This document shows, in pieces, positions 58,423-64,000 of a DNA stretch of 64,000 bases (positions are counted from its first letter, which is position 1; every line of letters starts with the position of its first letter). The stretch is taken from positions 12,862,213-12,926,212 of the forward strand of contig CM040093.1 in the NCBI GenBank assembly GCA_022496805.1. The letters run 5' to 3'. A program made the translations under genes and the position numbers. The notes under the pieces were generated by a model. That model did no database searches. It saw nothing but the letters and a program-made list of their open reading frames with translations, and was not told the origin of the DNA. Origin of the DNA: Pohlia nutans. Lineage: Eukaryota; Streptophyta; Bryopsida; Bryales; Mniaceae.

Positions 58423-58809
58423 ATTTCATTGTGTGTTAAACCTAATAAGAAAACCGGAAAAAACCGTTTAAGAGCGAAAAAACCGTTTAAGAGCGAAAAA
58501 AACGTTTTTAGTTTTTAGTTTTTAGTTGGGTTGGCTTTTACTGCGCCCGGCAAAGTGTGCAATCAATCGTAAGGCCCTACCAAGATTTTCTTTTCATTTC
58601 ATTAGTAGTTAAGGGTTCGCCTCTAGAATTTTACTACATTTAAGTCATTCATCATAATGCAATTACTATGTACTAAAACCGTATTACAGCCCAGCATTTC
58701 TATTTAATTGATGGCATAGAGCGCATATAGCCACAAAAATCTATGGCTAAGGGAATCTATGGCTAAGGGAATCTATGGCTAAATCATGAATGAAGGTTAG
58801 TATTGTACT
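58423..58809 (+). other. Spacer tatC-trnR
   Basis: Non-coding, with short direct repeats: ttaagagcgaaaaaacc (two copies near 58468-58500) and taagggaatctatggc (near 58745-58780). Confidence 0.6.
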
Positions 58810-58883
58810 GCATTCTTAGCTCAGTTGGATAGAGCAACAACCTTCTAAGTTGAAGGTCACAGGTTCAAATCCTGTAGGATGCT
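58810..58883 (+). tRNA. trnR-UCU: tRNA-Arg (UCU)
   Basis: Acceptor GCATTCT/AGGATGC, D-arm GCTCAGTTGGATAGAGC, anticodon stem CAACC with loop TTCTAAG (anticodon TCT), T-arm CAGGTTCAAATCCTG. Confidence 0.92.
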
Positions 58884-59005
58884 TAAAGAAAGTGCATAAT
58901 GAATGAATCAATAATATATACCAACGATATATGCATCTATCCAACCCACATCCAACATCAAATATCCAACACGCGCGGAAATAAATAATTTTTTATTTAT
59001 TTTGG

Positions 59006-59088
59006 GGGAGAGTGGCCGAGTGGTTAAAAGCGACAGACTGTAAATCTGTTGAAGGTTTTCTACGTAGGTTCGAATCCTGCCTCTCCCA
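59006..59088 (+). tRNA. trnY-GUA: tRNA-Tyr (GUA)
   Basis: Class II tRNA. Acceptor GGGAGAG/CTCTCCC, anticodon stem CAGAC with loop TGTAAAT (anticodon GTA), variable arm, T-arm TAGGTTCGAATCCTG. It lies about 80 nt from the nad4L terminal exon on the opposite strand. Confidence 0.92.
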
Positions 59089-59165
59089 TATACGACGAAG
59101 CAAAGCAAAGCAAAGCACTTGTTGCACTTGTTTTTGTGCGACGAAGCAAGCACTTGTTTTTGTGC

Positions 59166-59185
59166 TTATCCTTTCATGCAATTAA
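59166..59185 (-). CDS. nad4L: NADH dehydrogenase subunit 4L, exon 2 (20 nt)
   Basis: TTAATTGCATGAAAGGATAA supplies (A)TT-AAT-TGC-ATG-AAA-GGA-stop: I-N-C-M-K-G. This completes the conserved I-A-V-E-F-I-N-x-M-K-G C-terminus. The intron before it ends ..CTCTAT. It is too short for any ORF search. Confidence 0.85.
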
Positions 59186-60846
59186 ATAGAGTGGAACTTT
59201 CTCAGAAACATATTGAATGCTTTGCATATTGAATGCTTTGCATACATATTGAATGCTTTGGTATTCGAGCCCTCTCCGAACCGTACGAGATAGTCGCCCA
59301 TCATACGGCTCTCCAATTCAACCTCTATGACGCCACCTTTTAAGCTTCTAAGATTGAAGACACAATAAATACAATATGGTTTTTAGTATATCCCTTTTTC
59401 GGTTTTATATTTTGCGTGGAGTATCTCTTCCACTCATAGATTGTTTCCATGCTTCCATCTGGGTGTCCGTGATACCGCAAAAAAAAAATATATATATATA
59501 TATTTTTTTTTTGCTTATGAAAGTAAGTCTTCAAAAAGGCGTTTTCCATTTTCGGCTTCTCATTCTGCTTTGTTCGCATAGCAAATGGCAGCATGTAGAT
59601 TCGTTTTGTGCTGAACTTTTTTTGATTACTGTGCTTCGTTCTATAGGGCTCCCAGTTTCGGTTCCATCAATGGTCCTCTTTTGTTCGATATTGGTGTCAT
59701 CGATTCAGGTTCCGCTGCCCTAATCGGATATAAAGCATCATTCATGAGTTTAGGTTGCCCACGATGTTTTGCAGATCTGAATAGGTTCTCCCAGCTTTGC
59801 GAAAGCGGAAAATCCAAAAGTCCATTGAAAGAGCGGCAGCGCCCTAAATTGCTTTTTTCTTTATTTTCAGACAAATCCCGTTTGAAACCCGTAGGGGCTT
59901 AGCTAGAAAACGTGGTTGAATATGGTCTGCTAAGGTACAGCAGACGGTTAGGCCCCTTCCCTTTTGTTAGCAGTTTTAGCGAAAAAAATCTTTTTACTAC
60001 GTACGGCTCAGGCGGGTACTATGGGCCCTCTGCCATCCACTTCGGTCAGCTGGACGAAAGTGGATTTCACCGGTGTTGCCTACAGTTTTTGGCCAATTTT
60101 AATTTGAGGCTATTTTGCGTCGAGATGTCGTTTAGTCTTTTGTCCCCATTAATTTGGGTAATCTGCTCCCTCGTGCAGGCTCTGTAATATTCGCCCGCAG
60201 GGTTTCTTTTTCCATTCTGGTCTTACCATAATTTATTGATGGCGGACTGAGAGCTTGGCAGCGCGCACTCGTGTGCATTACCACAAGGAGTTTCTCGTGA
60301 TTAACTGCAGGTCCAGTTTGACCGAAAGAGACTTTGATTTGCCAGAGCAGGGGCTCATCTCATACAAGAGCAGGCTAGCGTAGTGGTCTTGGGTTGTTTG
60401 GGCTAGAATCATTCGTTTGCTTTGTGAACCTTTAGGCTTTGTTCGAAGAAAAAAGAAAATTTTTTTGCTATGCGCTCTTCGCTGCCTTTTATTATAACCA
60501 ACCTTTTATTCGCTAAGCAAAGAAGTAGACCGCAGGTCAAACGTATTTTCTTTTCCGAACGCTGCCTGTGGTCCTTTGGGTGCTTTTGCGCTTTCTAGGA
60601 TAGCAAAAAAGCAAGTTAAAAGCCTAAAAGACATACTCTAACATCATGAGGTCTTCCTTGTTTTTTTTCCAACTACGTTTTTAGAGCATGCTGTGGTTCC
60701 CACCCGTTTACACGGTGGTTGGGTAAGCTCTATGCCCGGCACGCGGAATAGGGTCTCGCGTGGTTTGCTATATGGCCGCTAGCGCAAAACTGCGAATAAT
60801 TTCCATATGGCTAAACAATGACTGTAGGCGACGCGAACGGTCGCCC
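59186..60846 (-). other. nad4L group II intron (position 283)
   Basis: 1661 nt, from GGGCGACCG to ..CTCTAT, domain V at 59311-59278. A block at about 60010-60180 is closely similar to one in the sdh3 intron (about 62635-62785), so they are paralogues. It holds an A-(TA)n-T palindrome near 59480-59512. No intact maturase. Confidence 0.88.
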
Positions 60847-61129
60847 TAAATTCCACTGCAATAGTCCCACGAATTCGAAAAGTTATAACCAGAATGGCCA
60901 GCCCAATAGCGGATTCCGCAGCTGCCACCGTTAAAACAAATAAAGCAAATAATTGACCCATCATATCATCTAAATAAACCGAAAATACCAAAAAGTTTAA
61001 ATCGACCGCAAGTAACATTAACTCAATTGACATTAACATAATAAGGATATTTTTTCTATTCAAAAAAATCCCCCAAATACCTAAAAGAAAAAGAATCATA
61101 GAAAATGTTAAATATTTTACTAGATCCAT
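60847..61129 (-). CDS. nad4L: NADH dehydrogenase subunit 4L, exon 1
   Basis: 283 nt from ATG ([55 protein letters not shown]) to I-R-G-T-I-A-V-E-F plus A. It is a three-helix proton-channel subunit of complex I with the conserved membrane Glu residues. The frame is open 50 codons upstream, but homology begins at this Met. With exon 2 it gives 100 residues, the standard length. Confidence 0.96.
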
Positions 61130-61437
61130 AATAAGAGTCTCTTTTTTGAAAGCCAACTCGGGTTCAAGCCAAGCACATGCCGGTTCCTTAGCCAATAAGT
61201 ACTGCTTTGCTCTTTTTTTTATGGCAGGGGCAATATAAACCAGGACAAGCACATAGAGGACAATGAAAAAAACCATCATTAGTAACCATTTAATTACTTA
61301 CCAACTTCATCCATGACACGGCCTCTACTAGCACCAGAAAAAAAAATATATATATATTTTTTTTTTGCTGCGCTCTCCGCGCTTATTTTTGCCCTATAGC
61401 ACCACTATCTGAATCTTTAGATGATTAGAAAGTTTTT
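61130..61437 (-). other. Spacer sdh4-nad4L
   Basis: Contains an open stretch contiguous with nad4L that has a hydrophobic N-terminus but no known family, and an A-(TA)n-T palindrome at 61341-61368. Confidence 0.55.
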
Positions 61438-61698
61438 TTAAAAGACAAAAAACAAAAAAACATATTTGATAATTATTAAACAAAATACTCTGAAAAGAAT
61501 CAAGATCCAATTTCGTGTTATTTCATGGTGAACATAATCTGTCAGAATTTCTTCAATTCCCACATGAATATGCCAGAATAACAAAATATTTAACAGAATC
61601 AAAGTAGAAACATTTGATATAAGAATGGTTGGGATTAGAGAAGCGGCAGTCATTCTTTGAAGAAGCCAATGCCCTAAGGTTTCTCTATGAGCTTTCAT
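61438..61698 (-). CDS. sdh4: Succinate dehydrogenase membrane subunit SDH4
   Basis: 86 codons: [59 protein letters not shown]... It has three membrane segments and the [16 protein letters not shown] motif of membrane anchor subunits of complex II. Complete. Confidence 0.94.
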   Translation of the reverse strand: MKAHRETLGHWLLQRMTAASLIPTILISNVSTLILLNILLFWHIHVGIEEILTDYVHHEITRNWILILFRVFCLIIIKYVFLFFVF

Positions 61699-61968
61699 TG
61701 CTTTTTACCTTTCTTTTAAGAGTAAAAGGAAACTGGCCTTTTTGGTCCGGCCCCTTCTTATAGAAGCGTATGTGACAATTGTCCGTCATACGGCTCTGCC
61801 TATCTAAAAAGTATCTTGTTAGCCGAAATAGTACTGGAACAGGTTGTAGGCTTGTCTTAGTTAAGCCTTCGCAAGATAAAGTAGACCTGATTCCGAGGCA
61901 TCGCTGAGCTATCAGGGAAAAAAGTATATATATATATACTTTTTTTTCGAGGTTATCGTATTTCGTGC
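61699..61968 (-). other. sdh3-sdh4 spacer with orphan domain V
   Basis: On the - strand 61795-61762 forms a group II domain V-like hairpin (gagccgtatgacgg ... cacatacgcttc) in the middle of the spacer. No exon or 5' intron end can be matched to it. A (TA)n palindrome lies at 61920-61944. Confidence 0.55.
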
Positions 61969-62264
61969 TTATGAGAAATAGAATCGGATAATATTCGATA
62001 CAGCTAAAAAAGCTGCACAGAATAACATAATAATTCCGGAAGTATATACTTTGGATAATTCTAGAAAAAAACCTAGATCCCACAATAAATGACGAATTCC
62101 ATTACTCATATGATAGCACAAAGCCAATAAACTGAAATTGACTACGCTTAAGATTAACCAATAGAAATAAAAAGTGAAGAAAAAAGCGTACCGGTAAAGA
62201 TAATAGGAAGTAAGGTTAAGATCGCCTATTTTTAAAGAAAGAATACTAAAAAAAACCATAATGG
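61969..62264 (-). CDS. sdh3: Succinate dehydrogenase membrane subunit SDH3, exon 2
   Basis: 296 nt completing G|CC Ala and reading I-M-V-F-F-S-I-L. It continues L-A-L-C-Y-H-M-S-N-G-I-R-H-L-L-W-D-L-G, the haem-b ligand region (H-x-x-N-G-x-R-H-L-x-W-D) of SdhC, and ends I-R-F-Y-F-S TAA. The two exons give 131 residues. Confidence 0.94.
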
Positions 62265-63166
62265 ATAGAGTCAAACTTCGGTAGGAAGTTATGATTAACT
62301 CCTACCTACTAAGTGCTCTCCGAACCGTACGTGATAGTCTCCCATCATACGGCTCACTAACTCTCCTGATTTAACTCATAGGAGACGGGCTCCATTGACT
62401 GCGGCTCGTTGGGTGCCTGCCCTTCCCGGCTACCGATTGGATTATCAATGGCACTGGATGTATCATCATATATAATGTATTAACATCTTGATGTTAATAG
62501 GGCGCAACAAAAAATAGATATATTTGCCGTTTTCTTTTTTGAGTTTTGGAGAGTAAAACCTGCCAGACTAGGCAGGTGCATAGACCCCTTCGCCTTTTAT
62601 TCAATCCGCAAGTTTCCTGTTTACACGGTTCTTTTAGGATCAGGCAGGTACTATGGGTCCTCTGACTTCCAACTCAAACCATAGTGTATGGTTGGATCTC
62701 GCCGATATCACCTGTGAGCTATAGCGTTTGAGATGTCGTTTAGTTCTCTGTCCCCATTAATTTGGGTAATCTGCTTCCATGCGTAAAAATATATCTATTT
62801 TTTTCTCGTCCTTACCGTTCTTAGCCGCCAGCAGGCTGAAAGCATAACAGTGTTCATTCGTGCGATTCCCCGCGTGCATTTTTTTCGCATTAGTTCGCTG
62901 TAGGGTAGGCTGACCCGAAAAGAACTGCGATTCTGCTTTATCATCTCATGCTAAATGAAATATATATATATATATATTTCATTTAGCAAGCGCCAGCGGA
63001 CTCGCGGAGGATTATTGAGTAGGCCGATAAACTAGCCGACAGCCGACGAATATCTCCCTTATCGCTGCTTTTGTGGCATGCTTCCTTTTTTTTGCCATCG
63101 GGTAAGCCCTGAGCCCCTCGAGCAGTAGTGCCTTTATTGTAATCACAAGTGATCTAACGGCCGCCC
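62265..63166 (-). other. sdh3 group II intron (position 100)
   Basis: 902 nt, GGGCGGCCG to ..CTCTAT, domain V at 62355-62322. It shares long blocks with the nad4L intron. A perfect 38-nt palindrome (gctaaatgaaa-(TA)8-tttcatttagc) lies at 62950-62987. Confidence 0.9.
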
Positions 63167-63266
63167 CTAAGAAAGCCCCAGAAATTCTATGGAAAATAGA
63201 AAGAGTAGAAGTAAGCTGTGGCTTATAAATGGTAAGATGAGGTGATAACGGTCGATTGATTTTCAT
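63167..63266 (-). CDS. sdh3: Succinate dehydrogenase membrane subunit SDH3, exon 1
   Basis: 100 nt from ATG: M-K-I-N-R-P-L-S-P-H-L-T-I-Y-K-P-Q-L-T-S-T-L-S-I-F-H-R-I-S-G-A-F-L plus G. The R-P-L-S-P-H-L-x-I-Y and S-I-x-H-R-I-S-G motifs are the quinone-site region of SdhC. Confidence 0.96.
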
Positions 63267-63291
63267 GTTTTTAGTTAACTTTGATTTTGAC

Positions 63292-63365
63292 TCAAGGTGA
63301 CAGGATTTGAACCTATGACCCTCTGTACCCAAAACAGATGCGCTACCAGACTGCGCTACACCTTG
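63292..63365 (-). tRNA. trnP-UGG: tRNA-Pro (UGG)
   Basis: Read on -: acceptor CAAGGTG/CACCTTG, D-arm GCGCAGTCTGGTAGCGC, anticodon stem TCTGT with loop TTTGGGT (anticodon TGG), T-arm AGGTTCAAATCCTG. It lies 25 nt upstream of sdh3 on the same strand. Confidence 0.93.
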
Positions 63366-64000
63366 GCTGATGTTCCCTAATGAATATTTGATAAATGCTT
63401 AAATTGTTATTGAGCAACATACAGAAAAAACTAAAACTAATAAAAAAAACTATATTTTTAACGCCACTGAAAAAAAGCACTACCATCTCGTTCAGTTTTT
63501 TTTTTGCTTGAAAATATTTTTTTGGTGGACGTTTATGATCGTTTCAGCCCTTTAATGCTTGCTCGAGGCCAGAAGGGCAAGTCGGTCATTGTCCGCCTTA
63601 TTTATAAAGCTTTATAATGTAATTACATGTAATTGCATTATAAAGCCAAGTATTCAACATAATATATTATTAATCTTTTAGTTTTGTTATTAATTAAGTA
63701 ATTCCATGAGGAATAGCCATGAATAATCATAGATAGAGAAAAGGGGCCGAATCAAAAATTGCGCGATTAATCTTGCAGCCCAAAAATAGCATTATTATCA
63801 AGACTGGGAAGAATAAAAGCCACACAGAACCGAAATGAGGCTTTCCTAGGTAATAGCTCCAGCTCACTGTGGACAACTAGCAATGTCGACAGAGCCTTAG
63901 AACAAAAAAAATGAATTTAGGAATTCGGATCAATAGCAACAAGGCAAACAAATCCGCGGGGCTACCCTGCAACGAAGACCGTGGTATTCTATAGAATATA
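63366..64000 (+). other. Terminal spacer
   Basis: No gene recognised up to the window end. It contains an inverted repeat tttataatgtaattacatgtaattgcattataaa at about 63610-63642. Confidence 0.55.

Noticed and set aside
58740..58790. A CRISPR-like array from the repeated atctatggctaaggga units
   Set aside because: There are only three short adjacent copies with no distinct spacers, in a mitochondrial genome; this is a simple tandem repeat.

Overview
The window is a piece of a plant mitochondrial genome, and the gene content points to a liverwort (Marchantiophyta). Three things support this. There is a complete set of cytochrome c maturation genes (ccmB, ccmC, ccmFN, ccmFC) together with sdh3, sdh4, tatC, rps1, rps2 and the rpl2-rps19-rps3-rpl16-rpl5-rps14-rpl6-rps13-rps11 cluster. 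nad7 is a multiply broken pseudogene, which is characteristic of most liverworts. Introns lie at cox1 nucleotides 511, 624, 732 and 1064, atp9 21, 87 and 95, nad4L 283 and sdh3 100. Some codons make sense only after C-to-U RNA editing, for example the atp9 stop.

Layout on the + strand: the 3' part of cob (2-526), nad9 in two exons (1528-4091), a truncated atp1 5' fragment (4554-5049), a retrotransposon (5050-10325), a second copy of the nad9 intron/exon 2 - atp1 stretch (10326-13026) leading into a full-length atp1 (12531-15237), trnW (-), nad3, trnV-trnD-trnA-trnT, the nad7 pseudogene (17778-19835), the ribosomal protein cluster (20577-28976), atp9 in four exons (29624-33689), trnI and trnK. 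A block on the - strand follows: rps1-atp8-atp4-cox1 (46117 down to 35514), cox1 having four introns, one of which carries an intact maturase. Next come trnC, trnF (-), rps2, ccmB, ccmC, ccmFN and ccmFC on +, trnQ, trnL and trnS on -, trnG and rps4 on +, tatC on -, trnR on + and trnY on +. The window closes with nad4L, sdh4, sdh3 and trnP on -.

The outstanding feature is 5050-10325. It is a complete Ty1/copia LTR retrotransposon on the - strand with identical 78-bp LTRs and one uninterrupted gag-pol frame of 1381 codons. Mitochondria have no known LTR retrotransposons of their own, so this is almost certainly a recent nuclear cDNA. It sits at the join of a 2701-bp tandem duplication (2349-5049 and 10326-13026; two substitutions seen between the copies). 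Every base at both junctions is accounted for: duplication copy, full linear cDNA end to end, duplication copy. No short target-site duplication is present. I read this as end-joining of unintegrated cDNA into a break rather than integrase action. The duplication leaves nad9 complete on the left and a full-length atp1 on the right, so the insertion itself broke neither gene. The surviving atp1 does, however, carry an in-frame TAA at codon 233 that needs checking.

Other points of interest are an 8-nt atp9 micro-exon between two group II introns, a 20-nt nad4L terminal exon, three pairs of visibly paralogous group II introns, orphan group II domain V hairpins in spacers, a 46-nt perfect GC-rich palindrome inside an atp9 intron, and a family of A/T palindromes scattered through spacers, introns and in-frame inside ccm genes.

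The genes serve the respiratory chain (complex I: nad3, nad4L, nad9; II: sdh3, sdh4; III: cob; IV: cox1; V: atp1, atp4, atp8, atp9), cytochrome c biogenesis, Tat export and mitochondrial translation. All assignments come from reading the sequence and recalling the families; no searches were run.
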